Shown here piece by piece: positions 1 to 5,245 of a stretch of DNA of 8,177 nt. The stretch lies in NCBI GenBank assembly GCA_009781575.1, contig WQXW01000065.1, positions 1-8,177 of the forward strand, read 5' to 3'. The notes under the pieces were generated by a model, which was given only the letters and a program-made list of their open reading frames with translations, was not told the origin of the DNA and did no database searches. Each line of letters opens with the position of its first letter. Within the stretch, counting starts at the first letter, position 1. The translations under genes were made by a program, and so were the position numbers. The DNA comes from Solirubrobacterales bacterium (GTDB lineage: Bacteria > Actinomycetota > Thermoleophilia > Solirubrobacterales > Solirubrobacteraceae).

Positions 1-364
1 CGTGCGGGCGTACGCGCCCGGGCCCGTACTCCTCTATGCGCACGCGGCAGAGAAAGCCGCGACGCGAGCGCGCGGTGCCGTCGGGGCCGGCGTAATCCTG
101 GCTGTAGGCCCACAGCGCGGGCTCGGGGTCGCGCACCACGGCGCCCCGCGCCTGCCACTCGCCGAGCAGGCGGCCGGCCGCGGCGTAGGGGTCGCCCTCA
201 TCGCGGGGCAGGTCGATCGCGACCACGTTGTAGGGCGAGCGCGCGAGCAGCGCGGCGCGCTGACGCTCGTCGATCACGTCGAATGGCGGCGCGGTGACGT
301 GGGCCAGCGAGCCGACGACCGCGGGATCGTAGTGAAGCGCGCGCAGCGGCTGGACGTCGGCCAT
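1..364 (-). CDS. DUF1015 family protein, N-terminal part (cut by window edge)
   Basis: The minus strand from the ATG at 364-362 stays open to the window edge (121 codons). It begins MADVQPLRALHYDPAVVG and continues with VTAPPFDVID (about residues 23-32), RSPYNVVAIDLPRDEGDPY (about 42-60), a VRDPEPALWAYSQDY stretch and RRGFLCRVRIEEYGPG. This succession (early RALxYD, then APPxDVI, SPxNVV, DPEPALxxY, RRGFxxRVRxE) is what I know from DUF1015 proteins, a widespread family of about 400 residues with no firmly established biochemical function. The C-terminal two thirds lie outside the window. It is transcribed divergently from the HTH gene at 544. A TAGGGT -10 sits 12 bases before the ATG, so the leader would be very short and there is no clear Shine-Dalgarno. 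Family assignment is good; the role is unknown. Confidence 0.85.
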   Translation of the reverse strand, partial: MADVQPLRALHYDPAVVGSLAHVTAPPFDVIDERQRAALLARSPYNVVAIDLPRDEGDPYAAAGRLLGEWQARGAVVRDPEPALWAYSQDYAGPDGTARSRRGFLCRVRIEEYGPGRVRPH

Positions 365-375
365 GGCGGTGGCGG

Positions 376-384
376 ACCCTAGCA
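376..384 (-). promoter_or_regulatory. Probable extended -10 promoter of the DUF1015 gene
   Basis: On the minus strand, 384 to 376 reads TGC-TAGGGT, a TG-extended -10 with the TANNNT pattern common in high-GC actinobacteria. No convincing -35 hexamer is visible. Predicted transcription start is near 369, only a few bases before the ATG at 364, so the mRNA would be almost leaderless. Pattern inference only. Confidence 0.4.
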
Positions 385-464
385 GCGGGCGATGCGGCGG
401 GGCGAGGCGCCGTGCGTGTGAGCCGTCTCTCATGCCAGCGTCGGCCGGTCGAACGCGCTGGTGA

Positions 465-543
465 CACGTGGTTGCCAAGGCGCAATGTTCTGTCCGGCCA
501 GGCGACAACGTGCTGTCCGCGCCAGATGCGAACATGTGTTCCC
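465..543 (+). repeat. Degenerate repeats upstream of the HTH gene
   Basis: Four related but imperfect units lie in a row: CACGTGGTTGCCAAGGC from 465, AATGTTCTGTCCGGCCAGGC from 484, AACGTGCTGTCCGCGCCAG from 507, and AACATGTGTTCCC from 531. Units two and three share (A)A-(T/C)-GT-(T/G)-CTGTCC followed by CCAG, with a 23-base step. The third can also be read as GACA-N6-TGTC. They fill the non-coding stretch between the DUF1015 gene and the ATG at 544. They may be operators or a degenerate repeat; by eye they are too diverged to be sure. Confidence 0.4.
529..542 (+). promoter_or_regulatory. LexA (SOS)-box-like palindrome
   Basis: Positions 529-542 read CGAAC-ATGT-GTTCC. The core GAAC-N4-GTTC (530-541) is a perfect match to the Gram-positive/actinobacterial LexA box, and the extended consensus CGAAC-RNRY-GTTYG is matched except for the last base. 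It ends two bases before the ATG at 544, where a bound repressor would block transcription or initiation. No lexA or other SOS gene is in the window, and the site also fits the run of degenerate repeats upstream, so LexA binding is an inference. Confidence 0.4.
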
Positions 544-1194
544 ATGGCGCACGCTCCACATCTTCGCCGGAAGGCGCGCAAGCTCAGGAGCGAGCGGCAG
601 TTGACGATCGACCAGCTCGCCGAGCGCCTCGCGCTGTCGCGCAGCACGATCTACTACTGGGTGAGGGACATGCCGATCCCGGGGTCCGGGCCCGGCGGCG
701 AATGGCCGGAGTCGGGGCAGCGCAAGGGCAGTCCTGCGGCGCAGCGCAAGTATCGGTTGCTGCGTGAAGAGGCCTACCGCCAGGGCGCGGAGGAATTCGA
801 CAGCCTCGCGGCCGATCCCACGTTCCGCGACTTCGTGTGCCTGTATGTGGGAGAGGGATTCAAGCGCAACCGCAACAGGGTCGCCATCTGCAACTCGGAC
901 CCCGCGGTCATGTGCGTGTCCACGCGATGGCTGCGTGCGCTCTCGGATAAGCCCGTTCGCTTCTCCATCCAGTATCACGCTGACCAGGACCTTACCGAGC
1001 TGTGCGAATTCTGGGGAGAGCTGCTGGGGATCGAGCGGGGTGCGATCAGACTTCAGCGGAAGTCGAACAGCAACAGGCTCGCAGGGCGTAACTGGCGCTC
1101 TCGGCATGGAGTCATCACGGCACTGGTGCACGACACGCTCCTTCGTGCGCGGGTGCAGGCTTGGATCGACCGCGTGAAAGGGGATTGGCGATAG
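544..1194 (+). CDS. HTH protein with LAGLIDADG-like C-terminal region, function unknown
   Basis: A 216-residue protein. Residues 21-41 (TIDQLAERLALSRSTIYYWV) form a clear helix-turn-helix of the Xre/resolvase-like kind. Residues 99-130 contain LYVGEG (100-105), AICNSDP (114-120) and a following RWL; later come a YHADQD stretch (144-149), FWGELLGI and a C-terminal W-rich helix. I recognise the GEG...NSDP...W layout from hypothetical actinobacterial proteins, and the LYxGEG helix recalls LAGLIDADG endonuclease-like proteins, but that link is weak and only one such helix is visible. Start choice: the frame is open back to a GTG at 412, but 412-543 reads as non-coding repeats; ATG 544 is followed at once by a basic, conserved-looking N-terminus, while ATG 526 is possible. 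No Shine-Dalgarno is seen. Codon use differs from neighbours: AGG and AGA arginines and more A/T third bases, hinting at transfer. The stop lies 14 bases before tRNA-Pro. Confidence 0.75.
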   Translation: MAHAPHLRRKARKLRSERQLTIDQLAERLALSRSTIYYWVRDMPIPGSGPGGEWPESGQRKGSPAAQRKYRLLREEAYRQGAEEFDSLAADPTFRDFVCLYVGEGFKRNRNRVAICNSDPAVMCVSTRWLRALSDKPVRFSIQYHADQDLTELCEFWGELLGIERGAIRLQRKSNSNRLAGRNWRSRHGVITALVHDTLLRARVQAWIDRVKGDWR

Positions 1195-1197
1195 ACT
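1192..1197 (+). promoter_or_regulatory. Possible -10 element for tRNA-Pro
   Basis: TAGACT at 1192-1197 fits TANNNT and would start transcription near 1204, just before the mature tRNA 5' end at 1209. Its first three bases are the TAG stop of the HTH gene. No good -35 is visible about 17 bases upstream, so transcription by read-through from the HTH gene is the alternative. Confidence 0.3.
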
Positions 1198-1208
1198 CGG
1201 CGACAGCT

Positions 1209-1282
1209 CGGGGCGTGGCGAAGCCTGGTATCGCGTTCGGTTTGGGGCCGAAAGGTCGCCGGTTCAAATCCGGCCGCCCCGA
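1209..1282 (+). tRNA. tRNA-Pro (anticodon TGG)
   Basis: All arms fold by hand. The acceptor stem CGGGGCG (1209-1215) pairs perfectly with CGCCCCG (1275-1281), with discriminator A1282. The D arm is GCG/CGC with the GG pair in CCTGGTA. The anticodon stem is TTCGG/CCGAA (1236-1240/1248-1252) around the loop TTTGGGG, giving anticodon TGG at 1243-1245. The variable loop is 5 bases, and the T arm GCCGG-TTCAAAT-CCGGC spans 1258-1274. The 5'-terminal C, discriminator A and anticodon all agree with proline. The 3' CCA is not encoded (TAC follows), so it must be added after transcription. The gene lies 14 bases after the HTH gene and 53 bases before the GFA gene, in the same orientation as both. Confidence 0.97.
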
Positions 1283-1285
1283 TAC

Positions 1286-1309
1286 TTTGTCCGCGACAGC
1301 GCGGACGAA
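1286..1309 (+). terminator. Hairpin after tRNA-Pro, terminator-like without U-tract
   Basis: GTCCGCG (1289-1295) and CGCGGAC (1300-1306) form a perfect 7-bp stem around the tetraloop ACAG. The stem extends by one G-U and two A-U pairs using 1286-1288 and 1307-1309. It starts four bases after the tRNA discriminator. No T-run follows, so it may be an attenuator, a barrier for 3' tRNA processing or a weak terminator rather than a canonical intrinsic terminator. Confidence 0.4.
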
Positions 1310-1335
1310 TCGTGTGGTTTCGTAGGATCTGCCTT

Positions 1336-1749
1336 GTGAGCCCCATCCTCACCGGCGGCTGCAACTGCGGTGCCGTGCGCTTCGAGATCAGCGAGCCGCT
1401 GTTGGACGCACGCTACTGCCACTGCACGCGTTGTCAGCGGCGTACCGGCACCGCGGCGTCGGCCAACGCCACCGTCGTGCCCGGCTCGTTTCGAATCGTG
1501 GAGGGCGAGCAGGCGCTGAGGGCCTGGACACCTCCCGACGGGCACGAGAAGTGGTTCTGCGGCGAGTGCGGCTCGGCGATCTTCACCCGCGATCCCAAGG
1601 ACCACTCGAAGACCGGGGTGCGGCTGGGCGCCGTCGACGGTGATCCGGGCGTGCGACCGGAATTGCGACAGTTCGTCGCCTACGCCGCGTCCTGGGAGGG
1701 GATCCCGGACGATGGGCTGCCGCGCCACGTCGAGCGGCGGCCGACGTGA
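1336..1749 (+). CDS. GFA family zinc-binding protein (CENP-V/GFA domain)
   Basis: A 137-residue single-domain protein. Cysteines match the GFA (glutathione-dependent formaldehyde-activating enzyme-like) zinc fold: GGCNCGAVRF (C9, C11), CHCTRC (C28, C30, C33) and CGECGS (C75, C78). The family is named after Gfa, reported to speed formation of S-hydroxymethylglutathione, but most members have no proven activity, and actinobacteria generally use mycothiol, so formaldehyde activation is not claimed here. Start: the frame opens at GTG 1312, but GTG 1336 has AGGA at 1324-1327 with 8 bases spacing and places the GGCNCG motif at the usual distance from the N-terminus. Full length for the family (about 120-150 residues). 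It lies downstream of tRNA-Pro and converges on the glutamine amidotransferase gene, with 54 bases between stops. Confidence 0.9.
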   Translation: MSPILTGGCNCGAVRFEISEPLLDARYCHCTRCQRRTGTAASANATVVPGSFRIVEGEQALRAWTPPDGHEKWFCGECGSAIFTRDPKDHSKTGVRLGAVDGDPGVRPELRQFVAYAASWEGIPDDGLPRHVERRPT

Positions 1750-1755
1750 GCGACA

Positions 1756-1787
1756 GGCTCACAACGTGCGCACGTGCTGTGTGAGCC
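1756..1787. terminator. Inverted repeat between convergent genes, bidirectional terminator-like
   Basis: GGCTCACA (1756-1763) and TGTGAGCC (1780-1787) are perfect inverted repeats. Between them lies the 12-bp perfect palindrome ACGTGCGCACGT (1764-1775) plus four unpaired bases, giving a strong, slightly bulged stem on either strand. It sits exactly between the stops of the GFA gene (1749) and the glutamine amidotransferase gene (1804). No U-tract follows on either strand, so termination is inferred from position and symmetry; a protein-binding site is the alternative. Confidence 0.5.
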
Positions 1788-1803
1788 ACCCAGCGCTCGC
1801 GAC

Positions 1804-2658
1804 TCATGTGATGGCGGGGGCCCGCGAGGGTGGAGTGGGCGCGAAGGGGTGCACCTCGTCGCGACCGCCGGCGATCGCGGCGAAGCTCGCCTCGGGCATT
1901 TCCCGCCACGCGCCCGGCAGTTCGCCGATCGGCTCGGACACGACCAGGCGTGCGTCGGAGGAGAGCTCGTGCACGATCTCCGCGTCGGGGTAGAGGCGGC
2001 GCAGGGTGGGCACGTCGGTGGTGTAGTAGAGCGAGCGCGACTGTCCGGCGCTGGAGTAGCGGAAGGCCCACATGCGCTCGCCGTCGGTCGTGGCGAGCGT
2101 GCCCTGGAACGGATCGGCGACGCCGTGCGCGGCCGCCACGCTCTCCACCAGCCCCACCGCGCGCGCGACCGCCGCCGGCGGGTCGTCGAGCAGGCCGAAG
2201 CTGAGCGCCAGGTGGAACAGGATCTCCGAGTCGGTGCCGCCTTCGATCTGCGGATACAGCGCTGGATCGACCGCGAGCACCAGGTCGCGCTTGAGCGAGG
2301 CCAGCTCGGCGATGAACCCGTTGTGCATCCACAGCCAGCGCTCGTGGCGGAAGGGGTGGCAGTTGGTCTGCTGCACCGGCGAGCCGATCGCGGCGCGCAC
2401 GTGGGCGAAGAAGTGTGGGGAGCCGACGTGGTTGGCGAGCTCGCGCAGGTTGCGATCGTTCCAGGCCGGCTCGACGCTGCGAAAGGTGCCCGGCACGGGG
2501 CTCACCTCGTCGTACCAGCCGATGCCGAACCCATCGCCGTTGGTCGCCTCCGCGCCCAGCCGCGCGTGCAGGCTCTGGTCGATCAGCGAGTGGGCGGGCG
2601 TGTACAGCGCCCTGGACAGCAGTATCGGCGAGCCGGTGTAGGCGAGCCAGCGGCACAT
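1804..2658 (-). CDS. Class II glutamine amidotransferase (YafJ/EgtC/Dug3-like)
   Basis: A 284-residue Ntn-hydrolase. Start at ATG 2658 puts Cys at position 2 (MCRWLAYTG); removal of Met exposes the N-terminal nucleophile cysteine, so the longer frame starting at 2679 is rejected. Other glutaminase-site motifs are present: TNGDGFGIGWY (39-49), FAHVRA (84-89), TNCHPF (98-103), MHNGFI (111-116) and TDSE (142-145). No synthase, synthetase or sugar-isomerase domain follows, so this is a stand-alone GATase_2 protein like E. coli YafJ, EgtC of ergothioneine synthesis or yeast Dug3. It probably hydrolyses a gamma-glutamyl amide bond in the cytoplasm. No egtB/egtD-type gene is nearby, so ergothioneine synthesis is not supported; gamma-glutamyl thiol turnover is a guess. 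It is the last gene of the minus-strand block, 102 bases after the SnoaL-like gene. Only a weak GGGCGGG lies upstream. Confidence 0.92.
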   Translation of the reverse strand: MCRWLAYTGSPILLSRALYTPAHSLIDQSLHARLGAEATNGDGFGIGWYDEVSPVPGTFRSVEPAWNDRNLRELANHVGSPHFFAHVRAAIGSPVQQTNCHPFRHERWLWMHNGFIAELASLKRDLVLAVDPALYPQIEGGTDSEILFHLALSFGLLDDPPAAVARAVGLVESVAAAHGVADPFQGTLATTDGERMWAFRYSSAGQSRSLYYTTDVPTLRRLYPDAEIVHELSSDARLVVSEPIGELPGAWREMPEASFAAIAGGRDEVHPFAPTPPSRAPAIT

Positions 2659-2734
2659 TGGACCCGCCCAGCCTGCCACTCAGCCGCGGCTTCGGCCAGC
2701 GCGAAAGACCGCAGAGGGGTCCGGGAGAACCACT

Positions 2735-2761
2735 GATGCGTGGGCGTGGATGCGTGGGGGT
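2735..2761 (-). repeat. Short tandem repeat between SnoaL-like and amidotransferase genes
   Basis: GATGCGTGGGCGTG (2735-2748) is followed directly by GATGCGTGGGGGT (2749-2761), two near-identical units of about 14 bases. The pair overlaps the last codon of the SnoaL-like gene and lies in the 102-base gap before the amidotransferase start. The rest of that gap (2659-2734) shows a 10-bp palindrome AGCCGCGGCT at 2682-2691 but no clear promoter. Confidence 0.4.
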
Positions 2762-3246
2762 CAGGGCTTCAGCAACCGCACCCCCACGCGGTCGCCGGTC
2801 CGCGACATGAACGCCAGCGGCGCGACCATCGAGTTGAGCACGCGCGCGCGCATGTCGCTCTTGCGGCGGCCGAGCCCCTCCCCGATGCGTCGCATCGCGG
2901 CGGTGCTCGCGGGCAACGGGCGGAAGAAGACGGTCATCTCCTCGATCAGACCGTCGTCGCGCAGCCTCAGATAATCGGTGAACTGCACTCGCAGGCCGTC
3001 GACGCGGGCGTGGCCCACGAGCACCGCCACACGATCGCCGTGCAGCTCATCGGTGTAGGTGAAATCGCCCAGCGCGTCGAGGATCACGCCGACGAGCGTG
3101 TCGATCTGCGCGCGACCCTCGAAGGCCAGGTTGTCGGTGAAGGGGGAGCGCAGCACGCCGTCCTCGGCGAACGCCTCCACGACGGCGCGTCGATCGCGAG
3201 CCTCCATCGCGGCTCGCAGCGGGAGCTTGCTCTCTACCGTGGGCAT
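2761..3246 (-). CDS. SnoaL/NTF2-like protein
   Basis: A 161-residue protein. Residues 6 to about 112 have the SnoaL-like (NTF2 fold) pattern: an N-terminal helix (LPLRAAMEARDRRAVVEAFA), DGVLRSPF, F-x-G-R-x-x-I (the segment after AFEG), an FTYTDELHGD strand, V-G-H-A-R-V-D-G-L, and a strand ending in LIEEMTVFFRP. The last 45 residues are a basic, helical tail beyond the core. The fold is used by small-molecule isomerases, hydratases and ligand-binding proteins; no catalytic set can be assigned, so the substrate is unknown. Start at ATG 3246 is supported by GGAG six bases upstream. It follows the MFS pump gene by 35 bases on the same strand and is probably cotranscribed with it, so it may bind or modify the compound the pump exports (inference). 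Confidence 0.82.
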   Translation of the reverse strand: MPTVESKLPLRAAMEARDRRAVVEAFAEDGVLRSPFTDNLAFEGRAQIDTLVGVILDALGDFTYTDELHGDRVAVLVGHARVDGLRVQFTDYLRLRDDGLIEEMTVFFRPLPASTAAMRRIGEGLGRRKSDMRARVLNSMVAPLAFMSRTGDRVGVRLLKP

Positions 3247-3281
3247 TTCGAGCTCCGATCTGTCGGGTGATCACGGATGGA

Positions 3282-4745
3282 TCAGTCTGACGATCTCAGG
3301 GCCACGCGGGCCGGCAGGTGGGCGCGCGCCGGGCCCCAGAGGGTCGCGAGCAGACCGAGCAGGGCGATGATCACCGACACGACCAGGCCCGCCTGGTAGC
3401 CGTGCAACAGCGCGCGCGAGCTGCCGGCGGGCGCGCCGGAGGAGGCGCTGGCCGAGCTGATCACGGCTGTCACGATCGCCAGCCCGATCGCGCCCCCCAC
3501 CTGGAAGGAGGTGTTGACCAGCCCCGACGCGAGCCCCTGCTCGTGGTCGGCCACGCCCGCGGTGGCCGCCATGTTGAGCGGCCCGTAGGCGAGCATGAAG
3601 CCGGCGCCCGCCAGCAGGATCGTGGGCAGGATCGCGGCGAAGTAGGGCGAGTTGAGGTGAAGGCCGAGGAAGAGCACGTACCCGACCACGAACGACAGCA
3701 TGCCGGCCGCGATCGGGCGGGTGGTGCCGAATCGGTCGACGATCCTGCCCGCCTGGGGCGCGCCGAGTGAGACCAGGATCCCGGCGGGGAGGAACGCCAG
3801 CGCGGTTTCGATCGGCGACCAGCCGCGCAGCTGCTGGAAGTAGAGCGTGGTGATGAACTGCACGCCGAACCAGCCGCCGACCACCGCCATCGCGCCGAGG
3901 TTCGCGCGCACGAGCGGTCCGGAGCGCAGGATGCCGAGTCGCACCAGCGGTTCGTGGCTGCGTCGCTCGATCATCGCGAAGAGCGCGGTCAGGGCGGCGA
4001 CCGCCACAAACGACAGCAGCGTGCGGGCCGATCCCCAACCGTGGGTGGGCGCCGAGACGACCGTGTACACGAGCAGCAGCATCGCGGCGGTGATCGTCGC
4101 GGCGCCGGGCACGTCGAAGCGGCGCAGCGCGCGCAGGCCAGGCGCGGAGCCCGCGTCGGGCGCGAGCGAGCGGCGCGCGGCCGCCAGGATCACGAGCGCC
4201 AACGGGACGGGCAGAAAGAAGGTCCACCGCCAGCCGATCTGGGTGAGCGCGCCGCCGAACACCAGTCCGAGCGACCAGCCGCTGGCGGCGGTGGCGGTGT
4301 AGATGGAGAGCGCCTTGTTGCGCGCGGGCCCCTCGGCGAAGGTCGTGGTGATGATCGACAGGCCGGTGGGCACCGTGAAGGCCGCGCTCACGCCCTTGAT
4401 GAAGCGCGTGGCGATCAGCAGCGATCCATCGCTGGCGAACCCGCCGAGCGCGGAGGCGAGCACGAACACCCCCAGCGACGCCAGGAACACGCGCCGGCGG
4501 CCGAGCAGATCCGCGGCGCGGCCGCCGAGCAGCATCAGACCGCCGTAGCCCAGCACGTACGCGCTGACCACCCACTGCAGCGAGGTGGTGGACATGCTGA
4601 GGTCCTTGCGGATGCTGGGCAGCGCGATCCCAACCATCGACACGTCGAGCGCGTCGAGGAAGATCGCGCCCGACAGCACGAACAGGGCGGCCCAAGCGAG
4701 GGCGTCGAATCGATCGATCTGGCGAGGTGCGGCGATGGCGGGCAT
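3282..4745 (-). CDS. MFS drug transporter, DHA2 (14-TMS, EmrB/QacA-type)
   Basis: A 487-residue, very hydrophobic protein with many membrane segments; the length fits the 14-helix DHA2 drug:H+ antiporters. Landmarks: LDALDVSMVGIALPSI in TM1 (30-45, motif D1-like), LQWVVSAYVLGYGGLMLLGGRAADLLGRRRVF (loop 2-3 motif A, acidic D79 and R83-R85), and GWSLGLVFGGAL in TM5 (156-167, antiporter motif C with the usual proline replaced by leucine) followed by GWRWTFFLPVP. It acts in the inner membrane exporting small toxic molecules; the substrate cannot be read from sequence. Start at ATG 4745 has GGAGG five bases upstream. A TATAAT promoter lies just upstream, under an inverted repeat shared with the divergent marR-type gene, so repression relieved by ligand is likely. 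SnoaL-like and amidotransferase genes follow on the same strand. Confidence 0.93.
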   Translation of the reverse strand: MPAIAAPRQIDRFDALAWAALFVLSGAIFLDALDVSMVGIALPSIRKDLSMSTTSLQWVVSAYVLGYGGLMLLGGRAADLLGRRRVFLASLGVFVLASALGGFASDGSLLIATRFIKGVSAAFTVPTGLSIITTTFAEGPARNKALSIYTATAASGWSLGLVFGGALTQIGWRWTFFLPVPLALVILAAARRSLAPDAGSAPGLRALRRFDVPGAATITAAMLLLVYTVVSAPTHGWGSARTLLSFVAVAALTALFAMIERRSHEPLVRLGILRSGPLVRANLGAMAVVGGWFGVQFITTLYFQQLRGWSPIETALAFLPAGILVSLGAPQAGRIVDRFGTTRPIAAGMLSFVVGYVLFLGLHLNSPYFAAILPTILLAGAGFMLAYGPLNMAATAGVADHEQGLASGLVNTSFQVGGAIGLAIVTAVISSASASSGAPAGSSRALLHGYQAGLVVSVIIALLGLLATLWGPARAHLPARVALRSSD

Positions 4746-4780
4746 GGGCTCCTCCGGAGTCGCGGGGTCGTTGCCCGTGC

Positions 4781-4808
4781 ATTATATGCACATGCAAGCT
4801 TTGTGCAA
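4781..4808 (-). promoter_or_regulatory. Promoter of the MFS block
   Basis: On the minus strand a perfect TATAAT -10 lies at 4786-4781, with TTGCAC as -35 at 4808-4803 and a 16-base spacer. Transcription would start near 4774, leaving a leader of about 28 bases containing the GGAGG site before ATG 4745. The AT-rich run stands out against the very GC-rich surroundings. Confidence 0.65.
4787..4807. promoter_or_regulatory. Probable MarR operator
   Basis: TGCACA (4787-4792) and TGTGCA (4802-4807) are perfect inverted repeats separated by 9 bases. TGCAAGC also occurs twice in direct orientation (4793-4799 and 4804-4810). The site fills the -35/-10 spacer of the pump promoter and lies 30-50 bases upstream of the marR -10. 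Size and position match MarR-family operators; binding is inferred. Confidence 0.55.
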
Positions 4809-4815
4809 GCAAAAG

Positions 4816-4842
4816 TTGCCCAGGTCCGTTTTCGGCTACAAT
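4816..4842 (+). promoter_or_regulatory. Promoter of the marR-type gene (leaderless transcript likely)
   Basis: TACAAT at 4837-4842 is a good -10; TTGCCC at 4816-4821 could be the -35, but the spacer is only 15 bases. A start 7-8 bases after the -10 falls on or next to the GTG at 4850, and no Shine-Dalgarno precedes that GTG, so a leaderless mRNA is the simplest reading. Confidence 0.5.
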
Positions 4843-4849
4843 TGGCCTC

Positions 4850-5236
4850 GTGGCAAACGTCACTGAGACCCGTGACCTGCAGGCCGAATGGCGCGAGCTG
4901 ATGAGCGCGCACGCGCGGGTCAGCGAGGCGCTCGAGGACGCGCTCCAGTGCGGCCACCAGCTCTCGCTCAGCGAGTACGAGGTGCTTCAGCGCCTCGTCG
5001 AGTCCGAGGAGGGGCACCGCCGCATGCAGGAGCTGGCCGACGAGATCCACCTGAGCCAGAGCGCGCTCTCGCGCCTGGTCGGGCGCCTGGAGGAGGCCGG
5101 GCTGGCCGAGCGCGCGATCTGCAACCACGACCGCCGGGGCATCTGGGCGTGCGTCACCGACGCCGGCAGGGAGGCGCAGAGGCAAGCGGAGCCGACGCAC
5201 CGCGAGGTGCTGGCCACCACGCTCGACGAGCGCTGA
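4850..5236 (+). CDS. MarR-family transcriptional regulator, short C-terminus
   Basis: A 128-residue winged-helix protein. An N-terminal helix (about 10-33) leads to LSEYEVLQRL (40-49), then MQELADEIHLSQSALSRLVGRLEEAGLAER (59-88) as the helix-turn-helix, with recognition helix about 69-80, and a wing around NHDRRGIWACVTDAGR (92-107) with the conserved D-R-R. It ends at PTHREVLATTLDER, where relatives normally continue for another 20-30 residues of C-terminal helix used in dimerisation, so it looks shortened. Cysteines at 34, 91 and 101 could matter for sensing, but this is speculation. Start at GTG 4850: no Shine-Dalgarno, but a TACAAT -10 at the right distance for leaderless translation. It is divergent from the MFS pump with an inverted repeat between them, so it probably represses the pump and perhaps itself. 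Its stop is 9 bases from that of the convergent hxlR-type gene. Confidence 0.88.
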   Translation: MANVTETRDLQAEWRELMSAHARVSEALEDALQCGHQLSLSEYEVLQRLVESEEGHRRMQELADEIHLSQSALSRLVGRLEEAGLAERAICNHDRRGIWACVTDAGREAQRQAEPTHREVLATTLDER

Positions 5237-5245
5237 TCGGAAAGG

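Noticed and set aside
2..382. A 126-codon plus-strand frame at the left edge
   Set aside because: The DUF1015 motifs are on the minus strand in 1-364; the plus-strand peptide is low-complexity.
412..543. N-terminal extension of the HTH protein from GTG 412
   Set aside because: The 44 extra residues look like translated repeats and non-coding DNA, and the LexA-like site and repeats lie there; ATG 544 is a better start.
1209..1282. tRNA-Pro as an attachment site of an integrated element
   Set aside because: I found no integrase and no second copy of the tRNA 3' end in the window.
1053..1364. Minus-strand 103-aa frame containing AAGFEPATFRPQTE
   Set aside because: This peptide is the known artefact from translating a tRNA gene backwards; the frame covers the antisense of tRNA-Pro at 1209-1282 and the HTH gene.
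1583..2656. A 357-codon minus-strand frame over the amidotransferase
   Set aside because: Shadow frame rich in R, A and P; the neighbouring frame carries Cys2 and all GATase motifs.
3271..4863. A 530-codon minus-strand frame overlapping the MFS gene
   Set aside because: Arginine/alanine-rich shadow in another frame; the 487-aa frame has the MFS motifs and membrane segments.
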